Source: Balanoglossus misakiensis (lineage: Eukaryota > Hemichordata). Taken from it: DNA of 64,000 bases. Positions 49,850 through 62,200 of the stretch are shown piece by piece. The DNA lies in the NCBI GenBank assembly GCA_040954595.2, contig CM082598.2:4216001-4280000 (forward strand), read 5' to 3'. A program made the position numbers and the translations under genes. How positions within the stretch are numbered: the stretch's first letter is position 1; each line of letters starts with the position of its first letter. Below the pieces are notes generated by a model. The model saw nothing but the letters and a program-made list of their open reading frames with translations, ran no database searches and was not told the origin of the DNA.

Positions 49850-51379
49850 TTAAGGTGTCCACTTCCTGCCAAGATGGCCGGAAACCTTTGAGTAAAGCTC
49901 TGCCAAAATAACTGCCCTCTTCTCCCGTTTCTCTTTCAACATTTGCGCCCTCATTTGCTGGGACGGTTTTTGCTCGCCACTTGTATCCATGACGCCCACT
50001 ACGTCATCACCAAAACCTGTATTATCGTGGACGACAATTTTCCTTTCGGACACACTGAACTGCTTCAAACTTTGACCTTTGATTTCGGCCACTGACAAAA
50101 TGGTATCGTGGTGTATGGTGCCAGTGTGGACGATGCAGGAAAGAATCTTGCACTTCGCTGCCAGTTCCTTCAGTTCTTCATCAAGATCCGAGCATTCTGA
50201 CAAGTCTTCGTAACTTTGGAGAGTGTCTTTATAGTTTTCAGCAAGCAGAGTCACACACTGTGGACTATTAAAGCAACAAGATCTCGTGAAGACCACTGAC
50301 GTCAGAGGCATGTCTGGGTTCAAGATGGCGGTCAGGTCATCTTCCAGTTTTCCAGCCCTGACCAGGGCCGCCGCGTAAGTATCGTCTTGACTACGCAGAA
50401 ATGTGAGCGACGCTTTCAATTCTGGATGGCTATCTCTCACAGCCTTCCAGGTGGCGCTCGCAATCTGACGCCTGTTGAACTCGCCTGGTTTATCTTCATC
50501 TTGGTACGCTACTAAAATGTCGAGTGTTCGTAGTTGTTTGCAACACCCTGCAATCGTTTCCAGAACACCGTCGATAGTGATGATGCGCATCTGCGTACGG
50601 AATGACGTCAGTGACCCCAACTTCTGGAAAGCTGCTGCAACCTCGGCGTCTGGTGGGAGAACCGGAATCTTTGCGACCATCGCGCCCCTTACCTCGGTGA
50701 AAACACCTAGTTCCTTCAAGGTGTAGAGGGTTTCATTCTCTGGCAGCACGCCCAACACGGCGGAACACCCGTCCTCCCCTCTCTCATCGTGTTCATCACA
50801 CGGCCAGGCCTGTAGGGTGAATTTGCGCAACTGCTGTTGCGATCGAACAAACCCTTTGATTTGCCCCAACGCTGGCTTCGACGCAGGGGTGTGCCGGAAG
50901 TGGTGCCTAAACTGTTTGGACGTGCTTACAGACAGCGTCAACGACCTCAGTTGTGTACAGTTACGGCACAGTGCCCCCATGACCTCCTTTTCGATGCCCT
51001 CAAACTCATTTGTGTTAGCAGTAGGGTCGTACAGAACTTTCAAAGTCAGATCCCGAAAGTATCTCCCTTTGAGTTCGATTAAACTCTGCCTTCTGTTAGC
51101 AAGTCTAGGGGTAGTCCCAGTGGACGTCTCACGATCCTGGCGTTGATTAGCTTTGCCACCACCAGGCCGACATATTCTAACTGTACATATCGGCCATCTA
51201 GATCCGTATCCGACGCCTGCGGTTGCTAATACGATCTCTTCTGATGACCACAGAAAAGGATGATCCATTGTCTCGGCCCACGAACTGCAGACGAGCGCCG
51301 CTCTGGACCGATCTGTGAGATCCAATTCCTGGAATATTCTGACCAAAGCTACATCTGGCAGCTCACTGAAGTCTCCCAT
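49850..51379 (-). CDS. F-box protein of the FBXO39/FBXO33 type, single exon, 509 aa
   Basis: The start is MGDFSELPDVALVRIFQELD, the beginning of an F-box at residues about 4-50 that continues DRSRAALVCSSWAETMDHPFLW. DRSRAALVC in particular resembles FBXO39. The rest resembles the diverged leucine-rich region of FBXO33/FBXO39, with LRSLTLSV, LRKFTLQAWP and LRTLDILVAY as recognisable repeats. The C-terminus is Lys/Arg-rich (EKREKRAVILAEL). Expected role: substrate receptor of an SCF (SKP1-CUL1-F-box) ubiquitin ligase, binding SKP1 through the F-box. The coding region is intronless. It lies between the divergent DsbA-like pair and FN3-HECT gene B. Subfamily assignment is moderate. Confidence 0.82.
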   Translation of the reverse strand: MGDFSELPDVALVRIFQELDLTDRSRAALVCSSWAETMDHPFLWSSEEIVLATAGVGYGSRWPICTVRICRPGGGKANQRQDRETSTGTTPRLANRRQSLIELKGRYFRDLTLKVLYDPTANTNEFEGIEKEVMGALCRNCTQLRSLTLSVSTSKQFRHHFRHTPASKPALGQIKGFVRSQQQLRKFTLQAWPCDEHDERGEDGCSAVLGVLPENETLYTLKELGVFTEVRGAMVAKIPVLPPDAEVAAAFQKLGSLTSFRTQMRIITIDGVLETIAGCCKQLRTLDILVAYQDEDKPGEFNRRQIASATWKAVRDSHPELKASLTFLRSQDDTYAAALVRAGKLEDDLTAILNPDMPLTSVVFTRSCCFNSPQCVTLLAENYKDTLQSYEDLSECSDLDEELKELAAKCKILSCIVHTGTIHHDTILSVAEIKGQSLKQFSVSERKIVVHDNTGFGDDVVGVMDTSGEQKPSQQMRAQMLKEKREKRAVILAELYSKVSGHLGRKWTP

Positions 51380-51932
51380 AATGATCTGAATATCACGGAA
51401 TGAAGGTTGATTTCAGCGGCGATGTGCCATTGTTCAGATTCTTCTCGGCTTCCCGGACCACTTCATGGCCTCGTTTTGGTCGTACGTTCTGTCCAATCAC
51501 GGTCTCCCCGTCGTCCAATAAAAACTTTCCAGGGCGACCGGGATCTGACACTCCCACATAGCTGTGACCTAAACAAGACACTTTCAGCCCTGGCATAACT
51601 ACACGTAAAGCTGAGAATTAGTAGAGTTGTAAATCACACTTAAATGCAGCCAACGCCTCTCACGCACACTGACGTCAAACGGCACCACATCAGTAGTCGT
51701 AAAACTCCGAGGTTGGGCACATTGTAGTGCAGACGAAAAGTATATAACTGATGATACCGCCAATTTTATCGTAGAATATTTTCTGTCAGTATTCTTGCTT
51801 CGGGCGATGTGGACAAGTGGAATACTGGGTATATTAGCATGATTAATTGCACTTGATACACAAAGCCAAAACCCCCAAAACAACTGGAAATAAGAGTAAA
51901 AAGTAACAGCAAATGCCTCTTTGAATTAGCAA
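51380..51932. other. Intergenic between F-box gene and FN3-HECT gene B
   Basis: Holds the F-box promoter and the 3' UTR of gene B. A minus-strand 67-codon frame (51,393-51,596) ends 14 bases before the F-box start. It has no recognised domain and could be an upstream ORF of the F-box transcript or chance. A piece of repeat family 3 lies at about 51,825-51,920. Confidence 0.45.
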
Positions 51933-54900
51933 CTAAAGTCGCGAGTAGCCTCCGAGTTCCCCGTGGATAATGGAATCGTCCATTGCACCTCTAAATGACT
52001 CGTAGTCATGGTGATGCGTCGGGATAATGATCTCCTTGAAGCACGTGCTAGCCATGGCCATCCCTGTCCCCTGTTGGAACTCCACAAGGATGTGTTTGTA
52101 GGACTTTGGCGGAAGCATGGAACAGCCTGTGGTGAAGAAGAGAACTCTCCCGAGAGTGACGGCGTTCTCACCCGCAACTGAAATATTAATGATATGCGTA
52201 ATTAATTCGGGAGTTAATTCAATGTTGGGGGTCTGGGTCCCATCCATCCATCCATCAGCCAGCCAACCAGTCAACCAACCAATCAATCAACCAACCAACC
52301 AGTCAACCCACCAGCCAACCAACAAACCAATCAACCAACCAACCAGTCAACCAACCAGCCAACCAACCAATCAATCAACCAACCAACCAACCAACCAACC
52401 AACCAACCAACCAATTAATCAACCAACCAATCAATCAATCAATCAATCAATCCTTACTTTCATCCATTATTGTATCTACCCAAACACCTCAGCCATACTA
52501 GCATTCCCCTTCACACCTTGACCCTCCACAAATCCCTCCCTCCTTGCTTCCCTCCCTCCCTCCCTCCCTCCCTCCACTCATCCATCATCCACTACTCACC
52601 CTGCACTCCCTGCCTTTCTTCGCATTCGCGAAGATACCTCAGGAAAAACTTCTTCGCCCTTTCCTTCTCCTCTGTGTTCGTGTGTCCAAATTTCAACAGA
52701 GGTGAAACCAAACAGAATCTGGGCACAGCGTCGGCTTCCTTTGGGAAGACCAAATCTGTCACTTTTTCGTTCTCCTGTAAGAGCTGTGATAAAAGAAAGT
52801 CTAGTTTCTTATTCGACGCTACTTATAGCCTATATTTCAGCAAAGAAATGAAATCTTAAATACAGTCAAACTTCTTTACGGTGGCCAGTCAACTTTGACA
52901 AACTTGCCGTTATAGAAATAAATAAAAAATAAATAAATACAATTACCCTTATTAGAGAAAGACAATTGATCCCCGATCTGAACTGATCGAGTTCCTTTCG
53001 TCTTCTTCTAATGACGTTGTACAAAAGAATTTCTTGCACGACGATATCTCGGTTTCCTTTTGTAAGTTGTCTGTTGGCAAACCCCGCGTTGACCATCATG
53101 TCGACAACAGCTAAATCTGTGACGAAATTCTTGATGTCGTTCTCGGGACAGTCTATGATCTGTGGATTGGCAAGAATGAGAGTAAACACTCGCCCAAATT
53201 GAATAAATGGTAGAGAACGATTTCTCATTTTTGCGAGTTGTTTCACTCTCGTGTCTACAAACGTTATGGAAGGTAAGTGTGGTCGAACGTTGATTCACTA
53301 TATATCCACATGTACTAATATAAACGAAGTCTTGTATCAAACATAATTAATTGAAAAAGGGTAGCGAGAGAGAGACTTTGTCCCTTTAAAGTATGATAGG
53401 TCGATGGCCTAGATTTCACTGAACGCAGACATTTTGAAAATCTAAGCATACCTCTTGAAGTTTCTCACGGACATCTGTATCAGGTATATCGTCTAGAGAA
53501 CAGATGACGAATTCTTGTCCGGTTGTGACGTAGTCCTTGACCGGCTGCGCGAGTCCAACGAGCCCTGGGCCTCCCCACAGAATCGAGTGCTGCACTATCC
53601 TCCCGCAGATGACGAACAGCTCCTTGTCCAACGCCAGCTGGTCGTGGATGGGCACCTTGTGGTCGTCGTCACCCTCGAACAGCAAGTGCACGTCGTCGGC
53701 CGTGTAGCCGCCCGCGATGCCGTGCACCAGCAGGGTAAAGAACTCGTGCGCCGGCCCGCCCATGTTCACCGTCTCCGGCGACTCGGAGAACCGCACGTCC
53801 GGCCGGAAGCGAAATCGGCGCTCGTCCTCGCCCTTCTGGGGCTTGTAGACGTCGACGCACTGGTCCAAAAGTGGCTCCTCGCGGTTTATTTCCACGTCGA
53901 ATGCAAACACATCTCCGGTATCTCTGGTCTTTGCGATGTATCTGTCAAGTATCTTCTTTTCTTTGTATCTGGCATCTGCCAAGATATGGGATTTATCAGT
54001 ATTATTACACAATTGCACTTGGAAATACGAAAATAAAGCCAAAAGTTCACCCATCTTCCCTGCAAGTGGCTGCTCACGCGGAATCTGTCATACAAATTAT
54101 GAGATAAGTATATACCAGTAAACTGTATTAACCTGTCATAATGTTCACTGAAACTTCACTATCGAAGACTTTCTCTCCTTGTGTTGGGTTGACAGAAACA
54201 CTGTACACCACACCGGGTTCTAAATCTCCAATGTCATAGTCCGTTGCATCGGCGGCTATGTTGACGCTGCCCACGTCTTCGCCGTCTGGTCCCCGCAACG
54301 AGATGAGGTAACCGTCGAACGTCCCGACAGCAGCGTCCCAACTGATCGTCAGGGACGTGTCTGTGACTTCGTCAGTTGTGATGACACCATCGATGTATGT
54401 CCCTAAAATGCAATTTACAGCAAAGATACTCTAAAATGAAGGTATTGTACAGAAACTGTGCAAAAGCAAAGCAATTGGTACATACTAGGACAATGTACAA
54501 GTGTAATTGTACCATGGGAACTCTCCGAGTCTATTTAACGCTTGGCACGAAAATATCGCGTTTTAGTAAAAATAAATACCGTCTGATGTATGATCTTACG
54601 AGCATGCGTGATATGTAAACTATGGCGATAGATACTAGTATAGATCAGGTGATCATTATATTTACCCTCTGTTCCCCTGTCTTTTCCGCTTCCCTTTTTA
54701 GATTTGTGAGATAAGTTCTTCTCAGATGGCGTCTTGTCAGATTCTTCTTGGTAACCTTGAGGCAAGTCGCACAAAACAAAACAAAACAAAACAAAACTTG
54801 AGAATCTCTTCTGGGCATCACTGTATAATTTATGCGACAGGTGTAAAATATGTAATCTGCATAAATAGTACCCGGATTGGTTCACGGGAACAGTAAACAC

Positions 54901-57340
54901 TACGTTAGTTAACTAGCTGGCTGGACGATCGTTTTCGTTTATCTGGCTATAGGCCTACTACCGGTAGCACAAATTGACGATCTGTTTAATTAGCTAAGGA
55001 GGTAAACTGTTGCGATTCATGTGTGCATCTATAACGTACTGTAAGTTAAACATCGCAACTAGCCTAATGTATGACTAGGAGGAGCACCTACTAATGCGAG
55101 AACCAGGGATTAAAAATTCCGCCTTTAAACGAATATAGACCTTTAATTTTCGCGTCTCGACGAGTCAGATCTCTCTACACCAAGGTACAATAGGCACTGT
55201 TTTCACCAACCTGTAACGAAATGCGCCGAGATGGCCTCGCCAGTAACATTGCCCTCCCAACGGATAGGCTTCACGTAGACTGTGTATTGAGTGTTCGGCT
55301 TCAAATTGACCAGTCTGTATCTCTCCTCTCCCGGGTCCGCGTAGTACTCCTCGGTCTCCTTCAGGCCAGGGCTTCGATGGGATATACAATAGTTGTCCAC
55401 TTCCCCTACAGCTGGGCTCCAAGCAATAGTGACAGATTTGCACCCGACTTCCTTGATGTGGAGCGGACCGGGCATGTATGGCTCTGAAGAAAGACACCAT
55501 TTTTTACGACACCGGTATACGCTAAAAAGTAGACTAGCCCACTAGTCGCTTGGCGATTTTTAAATCTCAATACTTTTTGTGTTTTCGGTGTTTTTTTTGT
55601 CTTAATAAATAATTGCAATACTTTTTGCGTGCATGCTTGCCTTGAGCGTGTTTTTGGTAATGAAGTGAGTTTCGAATTTGGGACTGAGCTTGTGGTTTCG
55701 GTTAGTATGGGCCTACGCGTTCCCTACACATAATGAAGCCCATAGACTTGGAGCAAGTCTAGCTAAAAAGCAAAAATTGCCAAAAGCACACTTTTCACGG
55801 TTCTGAAATAGGAATACTCGTCCAATGATACCTCACCTTTCCGTACTGCCAATGGTGGCGGGGACACTTTAGAGAACGCCTTCAGACCGCTGGTATCTAT
55901 ACCTGAAAAATGGCCTGTGTTCCCGGCTATTAACATCTGCTCAACTTTCGTCATTTTGTCTGCAGAAAAAAAGAAAGATATTCTATTCGTGCTTGAGCTT
56001 GTAAAATATCGAGTAACACACAACAAGCAAACATCGCCAACAAATTATTAAAAGAAATTACAAATGTTATCCATTGAATGTACTTTGTTATAACGGTGCG
56101 CGGTCGCCAATGCGGTTCAACCACTGTTACCATGGAAACAATTCACATATAGCCAATCGCAGATTTTCAGTGGGTGGCACAGGCGAATAGTGTACATCTG
56201 GCGTGTGTCTGCATCTACTGGGGCCTGCGTAGTTCTTAGTTTCAAATACTCGTCACTACAATGTTCTGTCGCTGGTTATAATGTCAAAACGGATATTTGT
56301 GTTGTCCTACCATCATATTCCTTACTTCGGGGATCTGCAGGGGGTACGATAGTCTCCGGGGACCGTTCATCACCAGACACACTTCCCGCTTCTGATTCTG
56401 CGTACAAAAAAATACCCACAGACTAGAATTCGAACAATAACTTCATGCATGTCACCTGGTCTCAACTTTGCCCCGGGTAGTTTGTCTAGTCACGGTCACT
56501 CAACGAACACAACAACGTTTATCTCGGGCGCCGCTGAAGTTGGTAGAGATATCAAAATTGATTTCAGGAGCAAATCAAACTTGCTTCAGTTGAGCCTGGC
56601 CATGTATGTACGTTTATATATCTACGTTTAAATGTCTACGTAAATGTAAGTGATAACGTAGTTACAATAGTCTTAAATAGGCCTATATTAACATGTACCT
56701 GTGAGTGTTGCAAGCGTCGCCGCTTTGCTCTTCAGGTTCATAGAATGTTTGTGAACAGAAACGAGTTCAATTCTGTATCTCGTCTCCTGCTTGAGGTCTG
56801 ATATGGTGAATTCGGACGTGGCGCTGTCCACTGCGCCGGCCCGCCTCTTTTCGCCGGTTTCTTCGTCCACGTAGAAGATCTCATATTTCCCGATGTCTCC
56901 CGGTCCACCGTCCCATCTTAGTGTGATTTCCGTCGAGGTCTTGCAAGTGATGGTTGGTCTCTGTGGGGGACCCGGCTCTACGATCGAGAGAACACCGCAG
57001 AGAGAGAGGGAGGGAGGGAGAGAGAGAGAGAGAGGGGGGGGGGGGGAGAGAGACAGACAGACAGACAGACAGATCCATCAGTAACTTATTTTTAAAGTAA
57101 AAATCATGGTAGATGGAAGATAGGAACATTGCAAGAAAAAATGGGCACGGCTAGGTAAAAGTGAGGAATTTTTATCAGCGACGTAATGTTCAGAACATTC
57201 ATTTCATTTTTAAGATTTTCGACCTCTGGCTTCTTCAATTTCACGTTTATAATCTTACCTTCCAGAACGTCGACAGTGTCCACTACTTCCGTTGTCGTCG
57301 TGATTCTCCGTTGAGTTCTCCTACCAGCCGAGTTACCCAT
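51933..57340 (-). CDS. FN3-HECT E3 ubiquitin ligase B, three FN3 domains, 11 exons, 784 aa
   Basis: Exons in transcript order: 57,259-57,340; 56,699-56,977; 56,326-56,397; 55,837-55,959; 55,211-55,483; 54,666-54,755; 54,133-54,402; 53,452-53,975; 52,947-53,159; 52,600-52,783; 51,933-52,177. They total 2,355 bp with phase closing. The sixth exon could instead start at 54,746 (9 bp shorter). The N-terminus [12 protein letters not shown] fits N-myristoylation plus a basic patch. FN3 domains are at about 28-120, 186-276 and 307-396 ([51 protein letters not shown]), with Ser/Lys-rich linkers. HECT spans about 397-784: [44 protein letters not shown], catalytic Cys749 in [12 protein letters not shown]. 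The C-terminus GELGGYSRL lacks the usual EGFG end. HECT exon lengths match gene A almost exactly. Substrate and partners unknown. Confidence 0.9.
52240..52455. repeat. CAACCAAC/CAATCAAT microsatellite in gene B intron
   Basis: Degenerate tetranucleotide CAAC, CAAT and CAGC array in the intron before the last coding exon. CCCT runs follow at 52,535-52,575. Confidence 0.95.
53170..53389. mobile_element. Hairpin MITE family 1, copy touching a gene B exon
   Basis: It keeps the centre (ACTCGCCCAAATTGAATAAA) and one complete arm, ending GAGACTTTGTCCCTTTAA. The first arm is missing. Its truncated edge lies about 10 bp from the exon that starts at 53,159, so it forms the intron's pyrimidine tract. 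Confidence 0.8.
57000..57072. repeat. GA / G-run / GACA microsatellite in gene B intron 1
   Basis: AGAGAGAG, a run of 11 G and (GACA)n lie next to each other just upstream of the second coding exon. Confidence 0.9.
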
Positions 57341-59258
57341 GATGCCTCATTGACCGCTTATTTTATTTCGATCACTTCTTGATGACAACTACAAAGTTCA
57401 AGAAAAAAACACACAAAGGTTGAAAATATTTCCTCGGTGTTAAAAGCTTGACGCGACTCGATAACTTTCTTCCATACTCGTTCATTCACACACTCACTCA
57501 CCAATTCAGTCAGTCAGTCACTTACATGTACTCACTTTTTTCACTCCAAAGCCAGAGACACGAACGTCGAACTTCGCCAATTTCACTACTGCAGTCTTTA
57601 AAGGTATACGGCCACCTCTAATTCACATACGCCCATATATGTCAGAAACGAGGTTTTAGGTGTTCTAAAAAACATATGGTGGCGCTCTTTTTTTCGCGTG
57701 TGCCACCCACTGAAAATCTGTGATTGGCTAGATCTCAATTTGCCATGGTAACAATAGCTATATTTCCATAGGTGACCGTATACTTTAAGCTATACTTGAC
57801 ATGTACTGTACATAGCACACTATACACGACGTGTATGAAAATACCTGGCTCGGTGCCAAGTAACGTGTGCGTCGGTTAGACTTCTGGACTGAGCTCGCTA
57901 CTTCACAAACAGTGGCATTATTGATAGCATTGTTATGTGCAGGGTGACCTGGCAGTGGTATGCACTGCACTAACAAATATTAAACCAGTCTATGGACGAC
58001 GAGAAAACTAATAATATCACTGAACTCACATACATTGGTGTTTAGCCTTGAATATTCTTTAGGTATGGTCAGTCCATGTCAGAGCCTTCACATCCACTGT
58101 CATAGGTCAAGGCAATAAAAGCAATGGCCAGACTGGCTGTCTATGGACTCGGCTTGGAGCGCACAGGTGTATTTATTACCCCTATACTTCCGCATAGTCG
58201 TTGCTAACGCTCGTGAATATAGTACCTGCGATATGACGTCATTGCCGGACTGTAGTCTGATTGGCTATTGAAAAGAGTAGAACACCACTTACCTTGGTTG
58301 CATTACCTGGTTAATCACAGACAAATAGAAAAGATCAACGACCAAATTTTGGCACTGTGGTGTGTTTACTGCCATTGACCCCAGTGTACATTTGACGCTC
58401 GTAAAAAATGATCCCTTAACTTGCCTGTAATTATACCGTGATAAATTGGGAGCTGCTATTGGTTGAGTTTTGGCAACATGACTCTAATAGCGAAATGCAA
58501 AACAAAACTTCCATAAGTTGGATACACCCAGATTCAGATGAAATATAGCATGCTCTTAGGGATCAAACAAACATTCTTCATGCTGTTACCTTTCCAACAC
58601 ATTATTTATTGCAATTATGACAACATATCGGCACAATGTGTTGACATTTCCTCAAAAACATTGCGATACAAGCCTTTGCTATTTCAGCTAGAAAATTATG
58701 TTTCACGTATTCAGGTAACAGCACACATAGGTATAATACAGTCTTTTTTCATATTCTGTTCTACTTATCAAGTTAACATTCTTGAATTTGCACAGCAACC
58801 TCAGGTACTTTTTACAGCTGACCTGAAGCACAGTCATCAACAACAACAAGATACATCACCATCTGATTAAACATGGTTTGACACTTAAACAAATAAACAG
58901 CAAAATCATCAATAGTTACAATTGTAAGAATTATCTCTTTACATCAATATTTCCACAGCATGTGTCTGGTCACTCTTGAACTACCATGGTTTGTCTTTGC
59001 TTTGATCTTAGATTGTCTCCTTCAAACTTGCTGGCGTATCAATTTGCTGGTATACAGTATTTCAGTTAGTCTGGTCCCCTGCCCCAATCCCTTTCCCTTT
59101 AGCGTAGCGCAGCCAGTGGTGGGATTGGGGCAGGGGACCAGAGTCACCAGACTATATCTCAGTCACTTCAAATATTGTGTTTGCTTTCCTCTCTGAACTA
59201 AAGCTGAACAGATACGCAATATGATATAATGTGCTATGCTGTGGGATATATATCCGAT
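57341..59258. other. Intergenic between FN3-HECT gene B and the GST gene
   Basis: Holds the gene B promoter, a family 2 MITE and probably the GST 3' UTR. A short inverted repeat of about 90 bp around GTCCCCTGCCCCAATCCC (59,070-59,152) could form a hairpin. A 110-codon plus-strand frame at 58,538-58,870 has no supporting feature. Confidence 0.5.
57598..57788. mobile_element. MITE family 2, full copy upstream of gene B
   Basis: TTAA flanks, with ends AGGTATACGGCCACCTCTAA and the inverse CATAGGTGACCGTATACT. It is in the opposite orientation to the ALKBH3 intron copies. Confidence 0.83.
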
Positions 59259-62200
59259 CTAAAACACACTCTTGAAGTTATCCTGGGCGGGTGTCTCCTT
59301 GAAGTGTGGCGGCCATGACGCTTGTGCCGATGGTCTCTCCTTCACGGTCTTGTAATACTTTGCAATGTTGGGAACGTTTTTGTCCATGTCAATTCCTTGA
59401 CGAGCGAACACGGCGAATATTGGGAAGATGGCACAGTCGGCGAGTGTGAAGTCTTTGCCGGTGAGGAATGAGTTTCCTCCGAGCTGTAACACGAAGAAAC
59501 AAAGCAGATGTGAGACAAGGATAAATAGTTGCTTCCCCAAATTTACCGACATGAGACATTAAAAATGGCTGTAAACCCTAGTAGTGAATAAGTTCATTAG
59601 GCCCAATAAAAAATATGTGCTGTTCTGATTGCATAGTTTTCAAAAATAGGATAGGTAGGTAGGGAACATTTTTTTATTTTGCAATTTTTTGTTATATCTT
59701 TGGCCGCCGTAGTGTAGAAGAATGACGTCATAGTTCTTGCGTGATTCTCGCAATTTTCATAAATTTTGTATATTTGACATTATTATATTTACTTCCGGTT
59801 TATGAAGCTCCAAAAAGTTTAGGGTCAGCGGGCTAAATTAGGGTAGGTCAGGTAATCGGAACAACATATATTTCTTTATTTGGCCTTATCACATATCAGA
59901 ACAAGAAAATGTTTGTATAGGCTGCATAGCACTGCATTCTCTTACCTCTTTCAAATAACCTTCCCACACAAGAATCTCTTTCTTGCAATCAGCTCGCAAT
60001 TCACCAATTTTTGCCTGTGAAGAAAATAAGACCAAGATTCCAATATGGAGACCTACATGTAGTATTCTGAACAAAGTGCTTGGTTTACACAGCAGACATC
60101 CAGATAAGAGAGGGTTTAGTTCAGACAGGTTTACTGCATGTTTAGCGGGAAAATGTTTTTTCTTAAAACAAGTTCATTTGGACAAACTATTGCCTCACCT
60201 CGTCAATATTATCCTTGTTTCTAAACATATACATCATCAACGCTCGCATCTTGTCCTGCAGATTGTTGACCTCCACCAATCTCTGGAGTACAGCAGCCTT
60301 TTTAGCGGGATCACTTGGGAGGAGTTCAGTGCCTTGTCCTTTGAATGTATCCTGCAAACAGTGATAAGTGAAAAAGTACATTAATTAAAGGGGAGTGTCG
60401 TCTGAACTGACCATGTGCAACTTTTCTGTTTATAAACACAGCAGTTGCATCTGTTCAGGGAAACCCACCAACCAATACATGTTATATATCACAGTAACTT
60501 AGGAATGTGATAAAAAGTAATGACACATTTTTTGTCATGATGTACATTGTAGCAGTTACACTACAGTGTAATACAAAGTAACAACCACATTGTTTGCAAT
60601 GATGTACATTGTAGCAGTTACACTACAGTGTAATACAAAGTAACAACCACATTGTTTGCAAAAATGTACATTGTAGCAGTTACACTACAGTGTAATACAA
60701 AGTAACAACCACATTGTTTGCAATGATGTACATTGTAGCAGTTACACTACAGTGTAATACAAAGTAACAACCACATTGTTTGCAATGATGTACATTGTAG
60801 CAGTTATACTACAGTGTCATACAAAGTAACAACCACATTGTTTGCAATGATGTACATTGTAGCAGTTACACTACAGTGTCATACAAAGTAACAACCACAT
60901 AGTTTGCAATGATGTACATTGTAGCAGTTACACTACAGGGTAATACAAAGTAGCAATCACATTGTTTGCAATGATGTACATTGTAGCAGTTACACTGCAG
61001 TGTAATACAAAGTAACAATCACGTTATTATACACCACCGGCATTGTTCCCACTGTTTAGGAAGACCATCTCAATGGATACATGTTACTGATACTGGCATA
61101 AGTGTGCATGAAGCCATCAGGCTGTCCATACATCCATACTAAGCTTTGGTATTGTACTCGACACTGCACGTCTCGGACAATACCTGTGCTGTACGATGTA
61201 CTCAGACATAATTAAATCCCGGTATTTTGTGAATAACCTTATACTATAATACTTATTCTAAGAGATAGAACGACAACAAACCTCTAAGTACAGCATTGCA
61301 GCAAGGGATTCATTGATAACGATATTTCCATGCTTCAATGTAGGAACCTGTAGGAGGAAAAAATACAAGATATAAAAGAATTAAAAGAGTAAAGGAATAA
61401 TATTCAGGATATTCTGGAATGTTGGCCAAACAGTGGTACATGTAATAACAGTTCTCATATAAAATGGTAAGGTCACACTTCGCTAAATTTTTATATGAAT
61501 TTCATTGTTTGCACATTTCACCCTCGGAAAACCATGTTAAAATATGCTGACTCAGCATTTTTTTAAAGCATGGTGATCGACCCACAAACACAGTGATTTT
61601 TATTTGACAACTAAATTAATGTTTAATAAATTGAAATTATTGGACTTTATGAACTCTGGCCTTATCCAATTACTTCAACTCCATGAATATTTAGGCTAAT
61701 GATTAACAGATAATGAGTAATCATTAATCTCTATAATCTTAATTTTAGAAAAAAGGACATGCATGTACAAAGGTTTATTCAGGGCTGGGGCGTCCGAGTA
61801 TTCCCACAGAAAGGTGTAATGATTTTGCGCTACCCAGATGGGCCACTTTTCACTATAAAATCCTCAAAATATATGGCTTTGTTGCGCGAGCTATACACGA
61901 TTTTCACATTTTTGACCTGGGTCAAAGGTCAAAATGGGCTCCACATGTAAATTTGGGGTTGGGCTTGTGACATACACCTTTGTTGGAACACCCTAAACAT
62001 AACCCTAACTCTTGGAATTTACCGAGCTGCTTCAAAATCTCAAGTTTTAGGGCCAAAGATTGAGAAACTATCGTGACCCACTTTCATACACTACATTCTA
62101 TTTAAATCTGGCGACACGTGAAATGTAGGTCGGGTGGTATGTGTAGCCTTGAGCCCAGGGTAACTATGACTGCAGACTGAATAGTACACTACATTCACTA

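Noticed and set aside
58538-58870. 110-codon plus-strand frame between ligase B and the GST gene
   Set aside because: No domain, no splice context and AT-rich composition. It is probably antisense to the GST 3' UTR or intergenic.
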